A DNA stretch of 64,000 nt from Psychrobacter pacificensis (GCF_900101915.1 NZ_FNAL01000008.1:62001-126000); one strand, 5' to 3'. Shown: positions 38,076 through 47,393, counted from the first letter of the stretch. Numbers and translations: made by a program. The notes: generated by a model from the sequence alone, not told the origin.

Positions 38076-38597
38076 ATGAATAACAGTATGAATGATAGTC
38101 ACTGGGTTACCTGTTATGTGGGCCTAGGTAGCAATCTATCTAATGAGTTGGGCTCGCCTATAGACCATTTGCAGCAAGCGCTTGAAAGCATGAAAAAGAG
38201 TGAGAAAATACGCGAAATTAGCGTGTCTTCTTTTTATGCGTCAGCGCCAATGGGTCCACAAGACCAGCCAGACTTTATCAATGCGGTTGCTGGGTTTGAA
38301 ACGGTAATGACGCCTTTTGAGCTGCTTAGTTTTTGTCAGCAGTTAGAGAGCATGGCCAAGCGGGCACGTTTGCGCCGCTGGGGTGAGCGTAGTCTAGATG
38401 TCGATATTTTACTATATGGTGATATGCAGATTGCCGAACCACAGCTAACGGTTCCGCACGTTGGACTATGCGAGCGTAATTTTGTATTAATACCACTGCG
38501 AGAGTTAGCGCCACATTTGACTATCGTAGAAACACCAATAGCTGATTACCCACAAAGTCATGATTGGACAGGCTTAAAATTATTATCAAACGACTGA
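38076..38597 (+). CDS. folK: 6-hydroxymethyl-7,8-dihydropterin pyrophosphokinase
   Basis: FolK activates the pterin precursor of folate by pyrophosphate transfer from ATP. The family start YVGLGSNLSN and the signature RRWGERSLDVDILLYGD, with its Mg-binding Asp pair, are present, followed by the PHVGLCERNFVLIPLRELAP segment. ATG 38076 begins one base after the pcnB stop; a GTG at 38067 overlapping pcnB would add three residues. Either way the genes are coupled. The order pcnB-folK-panB-panC is shared with Pseudomonas. Confidence 0.95.
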   Translation: MNNSMNDSHWVTCYVGLGSNLSNELGSPIDHLQQALESMKKSEKIREISVSSFYASAPMGPQDQPDFINAVAGFETVMTPFELLSFCQQLESMAKRARLRRWGERSLDVDILLYGDMQIAEPQLTVPHVGLCERNFVLIPLRELAPHLTIVETPIADYPQSHDWTGLKLLSND

Positions 38598-38715
38598 TCT
38601 GCAGTAGCTTATCATAACTGATTAAGTATTAGATACTTTTTATGATAGCTCACTAACGCTAGCTAAAATGATAGACATTGATAATTAAAGGCATTGCAAG
38701 TTAATTGAGGGTCAT

Positions 38716-39516
38716 ATGACAACATTATCTACGTTGAATAAATTTAAAAAAGAGGGTACTAAGTTTACTTGCTTGACGTGCTATGACTCAATGTTTGCAC
38801 GGATGATGGATAAGGCACAGATCGATACGATTTTGATTGGTGATAGTCTAGGTATGGTCGTGCAAGGTCATGACTCAACACTACCTGTAACCGTCAATGA
38901 TATGGCATATCACACAGCCAATATCGCTCGTAGTAATAAACACGCTTTGATATTGGCTGACCTGCCGTTCATGAGTTATGTGACGTTGCCAGAAGCCATT
39001 GCCAATAGCCGCCAATTGATGCAAGCAGGGGCGCATGTGATTAAGGTCGAAGGCGGTAGTGAGCTCTGTGAATTGGTGACGACTTTAGCGCAAGCAGGAA
39101 CGCCTACTTGTGTACATCTTGGTTTGACTCCGCAATCGGTCAATGTCTTTGGCGGCTATAAGATTCAAGGCCGCGGTGACGAAGCGGCTGACAAATTGCT
39201 CGCTGATGCTAAGGCAGTGGTTGATGCTGGTGCAGCGCTGTTGGTGCTAGAGTGTGTGCCGGCAGCACTTGCCAAAACAGTGACAGATGCTGTTGCTGTA
39301 CCAGTCATTGGCATCGGTGCAGGCGCAGATACTGATGGTCAGGTACTGGTGATGCATGACATGTTGGGCATGGTACACGGTCGTGTGCCACGTTTTGTAC
39401 ATGACTTTTTGACCGATGAGCGCAATCATGCACGCAGTATTGAAGGGGCTTTTGCGTTATATCAGCAATCAGTACGTGACCGCAGTTTTCCAACTGAACA
39501 GCATCAATTTAGCTAA
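38716..39516 (+). CDS. panB: 3-methyl-2-oxobutanoate hydroxymethyltransferase
   Basis: PanB makes ketopantoate, the first committed intermediate of pantothenate and CoA synthesis. The motif LIGDSLGMVVQGHDSTLPVT carries the metal-binding Asp, and the catalytic region includes KVEGG, HLGLTPQSVNVFGGYKIQG and PVIGIGAGADTDGQVLVMHDMLG. Length is 266 aa, close to E. coli (264). TTGAGGG lies upstream of the ATG. panC follows 50 bp later, so they form one unit. Confidence 0.97.
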   Translation: MTTLSTLNKFKKEGTKFTCLTCYDSMFARMMDKAQIDTILIGDSLGMVVQGHDSTLPVTVNDMAYHTANIARSNKHALILADLPFMSYVTLPEAIANSRQLMQAGAHVIKVEGGSELCELVTTLAQAGTPTCVHLGLTPQSVNVFGGYKIQGRGDEAADKLLADAKAVVDAGAALLVLECVPAALAKTVTDAVAVPVIGIGAGADTDGQVLVMHDMLGMVHGRVPRFVHDFLTDERNHARSIEGAFALYQQSVRDRSFPTEQHQFS

Positions 39517-39566
39517 TCTATTTGAGCTTTCAAATATCAGAATGTTGAAATATAAGAAAAACTACC

Positions 39567-40469
39567 ATGTCTCCAATTATTTATCATGATATCCCATCAC
39601 TACGTGCAGCGCTTCAGCCTTATCGTGGTCACGAAATTGACAAACAAGACCGTCAGCAGCGTATTGCGTTAGTACCAACAATGGGTAATCTGCATCAGGG
39701 TCATCTAGAGCTGGTAAAAATTGCTAAACAGCATGCGGATATCGTCGTCGTTAGTATTTTTGTCAATCCTACTCAGTTCGGTGTGGGCGAGGATTTTGAT
39801 AGTTATCCACGTACACTAGACGACGATGTGGCTAAGCTTGCCACTGTTGGTGCAGATTATGTGTTTGCGCCAAGCGTTGATGCGATGTACCCAGTATTAC
39901 CACCACCGACTACTGTATTAGCTGGCGCTATTAGTAGCCAACTATGTGGTCAGTCACGTCCTGGTCATTTTGATGGCGTTGGTATCGTTGTCTCTAAGCT
40001 TTTCAACATTGTGCAACCAGATGTGGCGATATTTGGCCAAAAAGACTATCAGCAGCTGGCTATTATTAAGCAGTTGGTGCGTGATTTGAGCTACCCAATT
40101 GAGATTGTTGGTGCACCTATTATTCGTGCTGATGATGGGCTAGCACTCTCCTCACGTAATCAATACTTAACCGAATCTGAGCGACAAGTTGCGCCTATAC
40201 TGCATCGAGAGCTACAAGATTTGGCAGAGCAGTTGAAAGGTGGTGGTATTAGTCAGCAAGCGTTTGAATCATTACTAAAAGACAAGCGTACACGCATTAG
40301 TGATGCAGGTTTCACGATCGATTATCTAGAAGTAAAAACTGAAGCGCTGGGTTCTGTCGTAAGTGACTCTACAACTTTCAATATAGAAAATAAAAACATT
40401 GTTATTTTGGTTGCAGCATGGCTGGGACGCGCACGTTTATTGGATAATCAGTTAGTAGTGGTGGGGTAA
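39567..40469 (+). CDS. panC: Pantothenate synthetase
   Basis: PanC joins pantoate and beta-alanine with ATP. The HIGH-type motif appears as VPTMGNLHQGHLELV, and FVNPTQFG, RPGHFDGVGIVVSKLFNIVQP, FGQKDYQQL and the KMSKS-like LSSRNQYL are conserved. The length of 300 aa exceeds E. coli's 283. The N-terminal segment has an extra polar loop (GHEIDKQDRQQ) before the first strand. It follows panB. Confidence 0.96.
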   Translation: MSPIIYHDIPSLRAALQPYRGHEIDKQDRQQRIALVPTMGNLHQGHLELVKIAKQHADIVVVSIFVNPTQFGVGEDFDSYPRTLDDDVAKLATVGADYVFAPSVDAMYPVLPPPTTVLAGAISSQLCGQSRPGHFDGVGIVVSKLFNIVQPDVAIFGQKDYQQLAIIKQLVRDLSYPIEIVGAPIIRADDGLALSSRNQYLTESERQVAPILHRELQDLAEQLKGGGISQQAFESLLKDKRTRISDAGFTIDYLEVKTEALGSVVSDSTTFNIENKNIVILVAAWLGRARLLDNQLVVVG

Positions 40470-40519
40470 ACCCTTCGGTACATATTGTATCGGATGCAAT
40501 GAACTAGAATGGGTAGATC

Positions 40520-41500
40520 ATGGATATAAATCAGGATCAAAGCGAGAATCAAGCCGCATCGACAACGCCAAAAATATCAGCGCCAAAAATATCAACGGAT
40601 AAACTCAGCATTCTAGTGGTATCAGGCCGTTCAGGCTCAGGAAAAACCTCAGTACTGAATATCTTAGAGGATTTAGGTTACTACTCTATTGATAATCTAC
40701 CGTTGTCTTTATTGCCGAGCGCCGCGCACAAACTGGTAAAAGAGAGCGGTATCAATCGCATTGCCCTTGGCGTTGATATTCGAACGCCGCGCGCGGATCT
40801 GTCCAATTTTGCAGCAACCTATGCAGCATTAAAAGACACTTACGGCAGTCAAGCTGTTCAAGTGTTGTATGTGACCGCGCAGGAGAGTACCCTGATAGCG
40901 CGTTTCAATGCGACGCGCCGTGTACATCCACTCATGTCTCAGGATGTCGATAGTGACAATGCAAACCATGTCGTATTCAATCTACCTGCCGCGATCAAAA
41001 AAGAAGTTGAGCTGTTAAAGCCCATCTCCAGTCAAGCAGATATCAAGATCGATACAACGACTTTAAATATTCATCAGTTAAAAGACAGGTTACGCGAACA
41101 TATTGGCATGGACAATCAAATTGTCATTAACCTGCTGTCATTTGGTTTTAAGCACGGTAGTCCTATTGATGCTGATTTTGTGTTCGATGTCAGGATTTTG
41201 CCTAATCCACATTGGAATCCTGAGCTGCGTGCCTCGACAGGGCTCGATGCTGAAGTCAGCACGTTTTTTGCAGAGTATCCTGAAGTGGCTGAAATGCTAG
41301 ATGATATCGATAAGTTTTTGACACGTTGGCTACCAGAGTTTTTGCACAATAATCGTCATACAGTGACGGTTGCGATCGGTTGTACCGGCGGTAAGCATCG
41401 TTCAGTATTTATCACCGATCATCTACAGCGTCGCCTCGCTGATACGATGCCAGAAGGTGTAAAGGTACTGGCAAAGCACCGTGAAAAAAGTCGTTGGTAG
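40520..41500 (+). CDS. rapZ: RapZ/YvcJ-family nucleotide-binding RNase adapter
   Basis: RapZ in E. coli delivers the sRNA GlmZ to RNase E and so controls glucosamine-6-phosphate synthase. Walker A is VVSGRSGSGKTSVLNILED at about residues 33-51, followed by GYYSIDNLPLSLL. The C-terminal half carries SFGFKHGSPIDADFVFDVRILPNPHW and the phosphate-binding VAIGCTGGKHRSVFI, and a basic end KVLAKHREKSRW. It has 326 aa against 284 in E. coli, with an N-terminal polar extension of about 28 residues that contains a short duplicated PKIS unit. The usual rpoN/hpf/pts neighbours are absent; it lies between panC and darP. Confidence 0.93.
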   Translation: MDINQDQSENQAASTTPKISAPKISTDKLSILVVSGRSGSGKTSVLNILEDLGYYSIDNLPLSLLPSAAHKLVKESGINRIALGVDIRTPRADLSNFAATYAALKDTYGSQAVQVLYVTAQESTLIARFNATRRVHPLMSQDVDSDNANHVVFNLPAAIKKEVELLKPISSQADIKIDTTTLNIHQLKDRLREHIGMDNQIVINLLSFGFKHGSPIDADFVFDVRILPNPHWNPELRASTGLDAEVSTFFAEYPEVAEMLDDIDKFLTRWLPEFLHNNRHTVTVAIGCTGGKHRSVFITDHLQRRLADTMPEGVKVLAKHREKSRW

Positions 41501-41548
41501 TTATATTCAGCACTATTAATTTATTACTTATTATTTTGGAAAGCTTTT

Positions 41549-42061
41549 ATGATTGACTGGTCAGAACAAGATATGCGTGTCTCGCGCACAGAGCTCAAAA
41601 AAGCCCACGAGCGCTTACAGCAGTTATCCATACCACTCGCTAGCCTCTCAAAAAAGCAGTTAAAAACGTTGCCAGCCAGTGATTATTTTATGGCGGAGCT
41701 CATGGCATTAGCTGACATTACTAGCGCCAATGCTCGTAACCGTCAGACCAAACGCGTCGGTAAGCTCATCAGCGAAGAAAATCGCCATGAGCTGGTCAAG
41801 GCATTGTTTGATGCGTTTTTCCCTAAAGAGCAGGTGTCTAAAATTGAAAGTTGGTACGATCGTCTAAATATCAATGATGAGGGCACGCTCAAGCAATTTG
41901 TCAAACAATACAAAGCCTCTGAACATAATAGTATGTATCAGTTACTATTGTGGATTGAATACGCCAAGCATATGCAAGATGATGAGCTAATGGCAGAATC
42001 CAAAGCAGACTTGGCAAGCTATATTCGCGAAGTGGCGATCTTGTCGCAATTGAAAAAATAG
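41549..42061 (+). CDS. darP: Ribosome-associated protein DarP (YjgA, DUF615)
   Basis: DarP is a small helical protein that binds late assembly intermediates of the 50S subunit. The family opening appears as SRTELKKAHERLQQLSIPLASLSKKQLKTLP, and the later pieces DITSANARNRQTKRVGKLI and WYDRL are typical. The product has 170 aa and is highly charged with no membrane segments. It is followed by a strong terminator. Confidence 0.9.
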   Translation: MIDWSEQDMRVSRTELKKAHERLQQLSIPLASLSKKQLKTLPASDYFMAELMALADITSANARNRQTKRVGKLISEENRHELVKALFDAFFPKEQVSKIESWYDRLNINDEGTLKQFVKQYKASEHNSMYQLLLWIEYAKHMQDDELMAESKADLASYIREVAILSQLKK

Positions 42062-42097
42062 ATATACGATAGTAATATCGACTAGATTTTAGAACGC

Positions 42098-42126
42098 AAA
42101 AAAGCCAATCAATGATTGGCTTTTTT
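42098..42126. terminator. Bidirectional terminator between darP and dsbA
   Basis: AAAAAAGCCAATC / GATTGGCTTTTTT stem with a three-base loop between convergent genes. Confidence 0.94.
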
Positions 42127-42156
42127 GTATGCGCTGTATAAGCTTGTATATAGAGG

Positions 42157-42777
42157 CTATTTTTTCTCAGCGCGAGCTTTATCGACTAGATATTCAACCA
42201 CTTTAGGCACCTTAGCATCTTCACCTGTGACCACATATTTGCCTTGTACGACTACAGCAGGTACGCCAGTAAGCTGATAGCGCTTAGCGCCTTCTTGTGA
42301 GCGCCCGATTTTGGTACCGACAGCAAATGAGTTGTAAAGACTGTTGAATTTCTTCTCATTCACGCCTTTTGATGCGTACCATTTACTCAATGATGATTGA
42401 TCAAACAGTTTTTTGCCATCTTTGTGGATCGCGTCAAACAAGGCAGAATGGGTTTTGTCTTCGAACCCTAAAAGCTGAGCCGCATAAAAACCACGAGCAT
42501 TGGCTTCCCAAACAGGGTTAAGTGCTGCTGGTGTTTTAAAGAATACGACATCTTTGTCTTTAGTCTTTGCCCATTTCTCCATATGTGGATCAAGCACATT
42601 ACAGTGCGGGCAGCCATACCAGAAAAACTCACGAACAATAATAGCATCACCGCTGATGGTCTCTGGATTGTCTAGCACACGATAATCTTTTCCAGCGACA
42701 TAGTCTGCAGCTTGTGCGCCCATAGAAGCAAGTCCAATGGCCATTGCCAGACCAGTCAATGTAATGACACGTTTCAT
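42157..42777 (-). CDS. dsbA: Periplasmic thiol:disulfide interchange protein DsbA
   Basis: DsbA introduces disulphides into exported proteins. A signal peptide (MKRVITLTGLAMAIGLASMG, cleavage after AQA at about residue 23) leads to a thioredoxin fold with the active site FFWYGCPHCNVLDPH: Cys56-Pro-His-Cys59, the DsbA-type CPHC. The cis-proline loop is TGVPAVVVQGKYVVTG. Length is 206 aa against 208 in E. coli. The upstream region carries a weak AAGGAT ribosome site. Confidence 0.96.
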   Translation of the reverse strand: MKRVITLTGLAMAIGLASMGAQAADYVAGKDYRVLDNPETISGDAIIVREFFWYGCPHCNVLDPHMEKWAKTKDKDVVFFKTPAALNPVWEANARGFYAAQLLGFEDKTHSALFDAIHKDGKKLFDQSSLSKWYASKGVNEKKFNSLYNSFAVGTKIGRSQEGAKRYQLTGVPAVVVQGKYVVTGEDAKVPKVVEYLVDKARAEKK

Positions 42778-43277
42778 ACTTTATCCTTAAGATGTAGGGA
42801 TTTAGAGTTTGTTAAAGGGTTTGTGTATCTATGGCGCTTATAATACATGATATCTGAGCGAGAAGAATTTCAATATACTTAAGTGACATAATATTGAGGT
42901 ATCGACTATGATAACGTAAAACGTGGGCGCTTGTGAATCGGATTCTTAACCGACAGTTGTAAAGCTGTTAGCTATTATTTAAGGTATCTTACTTACGCTG
43001 CTTTGTATTTTTATCAATATTATCCGCTCATTTATATTTTTAGATCAGATCTCTCTATACTAGGAGTAATTGTCGATAATATGAATGAATATTTTTATAA
43101 TAGGCCGTGTAAGGGTGCTATTACAAAGCAGCTGGCACACAAACTTAGGTGCTTGCCCAGTCTATTCACAATCAGTGACGATGTACTTACGACAAAGAAG
43201 CTGCGCTCATGATAATATTGAACACATAATCGTGCACCTTCTACGATAATAACGATAACGACAACAAAGGAAATACT
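42778..43277. other. Divergent intergenic region dsbA-ubiG
   Basis: 500 bp, AT-rich. A 69-codon open frame at 43003-43212 starts with no ribosome site and has no recognisable product. I found no tRNA, terminator or clear promoter here. Confidence 0.45.
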
Positions 43278-44126
43278 ATGAGCTCAGCCTTAGCTTCTTC
43301 GCCATCATCGAGCGATACAACCAAAAACCGCTTCGATGATACAGTAACGAATACGATCAACGTCGATCCCAGCGAAGTCGAAAAATTTAACAACTTGGCG
43401 AGTGAATGGTGGAGCAATACAGGTGCATTTGCAACCTTACATGAAATCAATCCATTACGCTTAAATTGGATAGAAGAAAACGTCAAACGGGGCTATCAAA
43501 ACGACACTAACAATGGCAACAACACTGGCGCGATCAAAACAGCAGAGCAAGGGCTCTCTGGTAAAAAGGTACTGGATGTCGGCTGCGGCGGTGGCATATT
43601 GTCGGAATCTATGGCGCGTCGCGGTGCGGATGTGACAGGGATTGATTTGGGCACTGAAAACCTCAAGGCCGCAACCGTACATGCCTCACAGGGCGGGTTA
43701 GAGAACACATTGCGCTATCAGCATATTCCAGTTGAAGAGCTAGCAAGAACGCATGCAGGTCAGTTCGATGTGGTGACCTGTATGGAGATGCTTGAGCACG
43801 TGCCTGATCCTAGCTCAATTGTACAGGCGTGTTATGAGCTACTAGCCCCTGGCGGCGTCTGCGTGCTCTCAACCATCAATCGCAACCCAAAATCGTATTT
43901 GTTTGCCATCGTTGGGGCAGAGTATGTGCTGCGATTGCTTGATCGCGGTACGCATGATTATGCCAAATTTATCACGCCAGCTGAGCTAGACAAAATGGCC
44001 ATCAATATAGGATTTGCACGCCAAGATATCATCGGTTTGCATTACAATCCCTTGACCAAGCGTTATTGGCTTGCTCAAAATGTCGATGTCAATTATATGA
44101 TCGCCGTTCAAAAGCCAATGGGTTAA
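43278..44126 (+). CDS. ubiG: Ubiquinone biosynthesis O-methyltransferase
   Basis: UbiG carries out both O-methylations of ubiquinone synthesis using SAM. The N-terminal family segment EVEKFNNLASEWW...HEINPLRLNWI is clear, then the SAM motif VLDVGCGGGILSESMARRGADVTGIDLG, the post-motif VTCMEMLEHVPDP and the CVLSTINRNPKSY region. It is 282 aa against 240 in E. coli. The excess comes from a Ser/Thr-rich N-terminal leader of about 28 residues and an Asn/Thr/Gly-rich insertion at about residues 74-92 just before the SAM motif. AAAGGA precedes ATG 43278. mupP and yciK follow, as in Pseudomonas. Confidence 0.96.
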   Translation: MSSALASSPSSSDTTKNRFDDTVTNTINVDPSEVEKFNNLASEWWSNTGAFATLHEINPLRLNWIEENVKRGYQNDTNNGNNTGAIKTAEQGLSGKKVLDVGCGGGILSESMARRGADVTGIDLGTENLKAATVHASQGGLENTLRYQHIPVEELARTHAGQFDVVTCMEMLEHVPDPSSIVQACYELLAPGGVCVLSTINRNPKSYLFAIVGAEYVLRLLDRGTHDYAKFITPAELDKMAINIGFARQDIIGLHYNPLTKRYWLAQNVDVNYMIAVQKPMG

Positions 44127-44195
44127 CATTGTCAGTGACCAGCGATATCCATTGTATTTTTATTAAACACGTTATCAATCTCAAGAGCATTCACT

Positions 44196-44906
44196 ATGAG
44201 CCAATTTGTAAAAGCTGTTTTATTTGACCTTGATGGCACGTTAATCGATACTGCTGCAGATTTTGTGCGTATCATTGGTAAAATGAGCCTTGAAAATAAT
44301 TGGCAAGCGCCGCCTGAGACAGATATTCGTGAGCAAGTTTCTGCGGGTGCATCCGCTATGGTGCAATTAATGCTCAGACATAACGATCAGCTAGAGGTTG
44401 GCGAGGACGAGTTACTTAATTTTCGTCAACAGTTCCTAGATAACTATGAGGCAGATATTTGTGTCGATAGCTGCTTGTTTGATAGCCTTGACGCGGTGCT
44501 GGCAGATCTAGAGAGCAAAGGCGTACCGTGGGGTATTGTCACCAACAAGCCCCGCTATCTGGCAGAAAAACTGCTCAATAAAATGCAACTTGATGAGCGC
44601 TGTGCCGCTTTGGTCTGTCCAGACGATGTATCACGCTCAAAACCGGATCCTGAGCCGATGTATATGGCCCTAGAGAAACTGGGCATCCCTCGCGGTGCCG
44701 CTGGCTCTGTGCTGTATGTGGGCGATCATATCCGTGATATTGAAGCGGGCAACGCCGCTGGCATGCCAACCATTTTGGCCGCTTATGGTTATATTCCGCC
44801 TGAAGATCAAAAAACGCTCAAAAAGTGGGGAGCTGACTATATTGTTGAGACCCCTGAGCAGTTGAAAAAATTGCTGCTTTCTTCTGGCAAATTTGAGTAT
44901 TTATAG
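44196..44906 (+). CDS. mupP: HAD phosphatase, probable MurNAc-6-phosphate phosphatase MupP
   Basis: The HAD motifs are intact: motif I LFDLDGTLIDT with nucleophile Asp11 and Asp13, motif II ending GIVTNKPR, motif III around SRSKPDPEPM and motif IV VLYVGDHIRDIEAGNAAG. The fold equals that of phosphoglycolate phosphatase (Gph). I prefer MupP, the N-acetylmuramate-6-phosphate phosphatase of peptidoglycan recycling, because the gene sits between ubiG and the yciK-type reductase exactly as mupP does in Pseudomonas. Sequence alone cannot exclude Gph. It is 236 aa and 69 bp downstream of ubiG. Confidence 0.85.
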   Translation: MSQFVKAVLFDLDGTLIDTAADFVRIIGKMSLENNWQAPPETDIREQVSAGASAMVQLMLRHNDQLEVGEDELLNFRQQFLDNYEADICVDSCLFDSLDAVLADLESKGVPWGIVTNKPRYLAEKLLNKMQLDERCAALVCPDDVSRSKPDPEPMYMALEKLGIPRGAAGSVLYVGDHIRDIEAGNAAGMPTILAAYGYIPPEDQKTLKKWGADYIVETPEQLKKLLLSSGKFEYL

Positions 44907-45004
44907 ACTGGTTTTTGGGTAGTAAATGGTCAGTATGAGTCATCTTGAGTTCATACTGATAAGCATATATTTTAATGATTCAACGATAAGTAGTGAGTAA
45001 TACC

Positions 45005-45841
45005 ATGAGTGACAATATCAATCAGCCAGCTAATCAGACAAACAACCAAAAAAACGTTCAAAGTCTTACTCAACCTTTGACTCATGACGATATTCGCAAT
45101 TTTGTGCCACCTACTCATTGTCTAGATGGAAAAACTATCTTAGTGACAGGTGCAGGGGATGGCATTGGCCGTGTTGCAGCATTAACCTATGCTCGCTATG
45201 GCGCTACAGTATTACTACTAGGTCGTACCAGCAGCAAGCTCGAGTATGTCTATGACGAGATTGAGAGCCTTGGCGGTAAACAGCCTGCTATGTTGCCGAT
45301 GAATCTAGAAGGGGCAACCTATGCTGAAATGCAGCAGCTAGAAGGATTGATTGATAAAGAAGTTGGTCAGCTGGATGGTATTTTGCATAATGCGGGTGTG
45401 CTTGGGCAATTGACGCCACTTGAGATGTATGACGTTGATACATTCGCTCAAGTCATGAAGGTCAACTTTACAGCGACCTTTATGCTCACCCAAGCATTGC
45501 TACCACTGCTAAAAGATGCCGATCATGGCTCTATCGTCTTTACGTCTAGCACTGTAGGTACGCACCCTCGTGCGTTTTGGGGCGCTTATGCGCTATCAAA
45601 ACAAGCGATTGAAGGTATGAGTGATATCTTTACTCAAGAAACTCAAAACACCACCAACCTGCGCTTTAACTGTGTCAATCCGGGTGCTACTCGCACCAAT
45701 ATGCGCGCTCATGCTTATCCAGGGGAGAACCCTATGAGCTTAAAAACACCTGAAGATATTATGGCAGGCTACGTCTGTTTGATGAGTGATGCCAGTATTG
45801 GGGTGCGCGGGCAAGTTGTTGAGTTGCAGCCAAAAGATTAA
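45005..45841 (+). CDS. yciK: YciK-family short-chain dehydrogenase
   Basis: This is a cytosolic NAD(P)-dependent oxidoreductase of unknown substrate. The cofactor motif is LVTGAGDGIGRVAAL at about residues 46-60, the NAG motif is ILHNAGVLG, the Ser of the catalytic set lies in IVFTSSTVGTHP, and Tyr/Lys are in WGAYALSKQAIEG. VNPGATRTNMRAHAYPGE is typical of YciK. A polar N-terminal leader of about 35 residues precedes the core. ATG 45005 is favoured; an in-frame GTG at 44993 adds four residues. It completes the ubiG-mupP-yciK set. Confidence 0.92.
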   Translation: MSDNINQPANQTNNQKNVQSLTQPLTHDDIRNFVPPTHCLDGKTILVTGAGDGIGRVAALTYARYGATVLLLGRTSSKLEYVYDEIESLGGKQPAMLPMNLEGATYAEMQQLEGLIDKEVGQLDGILHNAGVLGQLTPLEMYDVDTFAQVMKVNFTATFMLTQALLPLLKDADHGSIVFTSSTVGTHPRAFWGAYALSKQAIEGMSDIFTQETQNTTNLRFNCVNPGATRTNMRAHAYPGENPMSLKTPEDIMAGYVCLMSDASIGVRGQVVELQPKD

Positions 45842-46083
45842 GAGGTGTTACTTAAACTTGCATGAATACAAAGCGTAAAAGTAATTTGGGTAGCTATAGT
45901 TGATACTAAATGAAATAGATGCGTCGTACTAGGATGCGAAACTGGTATAAATTTTCTTTAGTTGCTTGATGTGCTAATAGAAGCTACAAAAAATATATAC
46001 CAACAGCAAGATATCTGTTTTATAGTAAATACGACTCTGTTTTTTGTCAAAACTACCAATGATTTTTACTTAGGATAATACTT

Positions 46084-46878
46084 ATGAATAAGTCCATTGC
46101 TGCTGCATGTGTGCTGCTAAGTTGTACTTCAGCTTTTGCGCAAACCACGCTTTTTGATCCTTCCATCGAGCACAATCCTCAGGATGGTGTCATAAAGCTG
46201 TATGGAGCAGGTGGCCCACATACCGCTTTAAGAAAAGTGGCAGATGTCTGGGAAAAGCAAGGTGGTACCAAGGTAGAATTAATAGCAGGACCTGAAGACA
46301 AATGGTCGGCTGACGCTCAAGCTGATGCCGATGCTCTGTGGGGAACTTCTGAGCAATCAATGACTGCATTTCTTGAGACATACGAAACTTTTGATCATGA
46401 AAAAGTTGAACCCATTTATATCCGACCAGCAATCATAGCTGTACAAAAAGGAAATCCTAAAAATATACGTAGCTTTGATGATTTATTAGCTAAGGGGATT
46501 AAAATAGTTGTGACCGAAGGTAAAGGAACATATAACACTTCGGGTACTGGAGTTTGGGAGGATCTCGCAGGACGCAAAGGAAGCTTAAACGATATTGCTC
46601 GTTTTCGAGATAATATAGTAGCGTATTCTTTAGGATCTGGAGCCAGTTTTAAAGCATTTAAAGATGAAAAAGCAGATGCTTGGATAACTTGGCCGAATTG
46701 GCCGCTTAATAATTCCAAAGATATGGACATGGTTAGTATAGATAAGGATCGAGCTATCTGGCGTGATTTAAACATCGTTGTATCACCAAAAGCTGATCCT
46801 CAAACAAAAGATTTTCTTAACTTTTTAATCACTAAAAAAGGACAAAAAATCATGAAAACAGAAGGGTGGCAACGCTGA
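46084..46878 (+). CDS. Periplasmic solute-binding protein, AcfC-like
   Basis: A signal peptide (MNKSIAAACVLLSCTSAFA) leads to a type-2 periplasmic binding fold related to ModA-type proteins. The segments IKLYGAGGPHTALRKVADVW, ADALWGTSEQSMTAFLETY, IYIRPAIIAVQKGNPKNI and the VTEGKGTYNTSGTGVWEDL region resemble the accessory colonization factor AcfC family as I remember it. No permease or ATPase gene is adjacent, so its partner and ligand are unknown. Its codon use is more AT-rich than the neighbours, which may indicate acquisition. AGGA precedes ATG 46084. A generic extracellular solute-binding protein is the safe description; AcfC is a moderate inference. Confidence 0.72.
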   Translation: MNKSIAAACVLLSCTSAFAQTTLFDPSIEHNPQDGVIKLYGAGGPHTALRKVADVWEKQGGTKVELIAGPEDKWSADAQADADALWGTSEQSMTAFLETYETFDHEKVEPIYIRPAIIAVQKGNPKNIRSFDDLLAKGIKIVVTEGKGTYNTSGTGVWEDLAGRKGSLNDIARFRDNIVAYSLGSGASFKAFKDEKADAWITWPNWPLNNSKDMDMVSIDKDRAIWRDLNIVVSPKADPQTKDFLNFLITKKGQKIMKTEGWQR

Positions 46879-47055
46879 GTAGAAGGTTTTAGGCATACAC
46901 TCTTAAAAAGTAAATACCCTAAATATAATTCTCACTAATCGTTCAAACACATTTGTTATTTGCATATTGTAATTAGCAATAACCACCCCATCTATTTGTT
47001 ATTAAAGAATTTATCTATAAAGCAATGATCATTAAAAAATAAATAGGATGGGATT

Positions 47056-47322
47056 ATGGCAGGTGGCTGGTCAAGAGATGGTGCTGAGCATGAGCAAATG
47101 GATGCAACGGTCAATGATGCGTTAGAGCGCGCAAGACGCTCATTGCCAACAGGTGTGAGTGCAGAGTTTTGTGACGAATGCGCTAATTCTATTCCGGAGG
47201 CGCGGCGACTAGCGTTGCCTGGTATCCAGCATTGCGTCAGTTGTCAGACAGCGCTTGAGCAAGAGGCAAAGGCGGTGGAGCTATTTAATCGTCGCGGCAG
47301 TAAAGACAGCCAATTGCGCTAA
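47056..47322 (+). CDS. DksA/TraR-type C4 zinc-finger protein (YbiI-like)
   Basis: This 88-residue protein has the length and pattern of E. coli YbiI. The zinc site is formed by Cys39-x2-Cys42 in FCDECANSIPEARRLALPG and Cys60-x2-Cys63 in HCVSCQTALEQE. The first 37 residues are helical and acidic but lack the long coiled coil that DksA uses to reach the RNA polymerase active site, so a DksA-like effect on transcription is uncertain. It is closed by a strong terminator. Confidence 0.9.
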   Translation: MAGGWSRDGAEHEQMDATVNDALERARRSLPTGVSAEFCDECANSIPEARRLALPGIQHCVSCQTALEQEAKAVELFNRRGSKDSQLR

Positions 47323-47343
47323 AAGGAAGAAGAAAGCAAAAGA

Positions 47344-47383
47344 GCGGGCATTGCTAGATAACATAGCAATGCCCGCCCTTTTT
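47344..47383. terminator. Terminator between the YbiI-like gene and cobW
   Basis: A perfect 13 bp stem GCGGGCATTGCTA / TAGCAATGCCCGC with a seven-base loop, then CCTTTTT on the plus strand and CTTTT on the minus strand. Confidence 0.93.
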
Positions 47384-47393
47384 CTGTCTGTTG

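Noticed and set aside
43003-43212. 69-codon open frame in the dsbA-ubiG spacer
   Set aside because: No ribosome site and no family resemblance.
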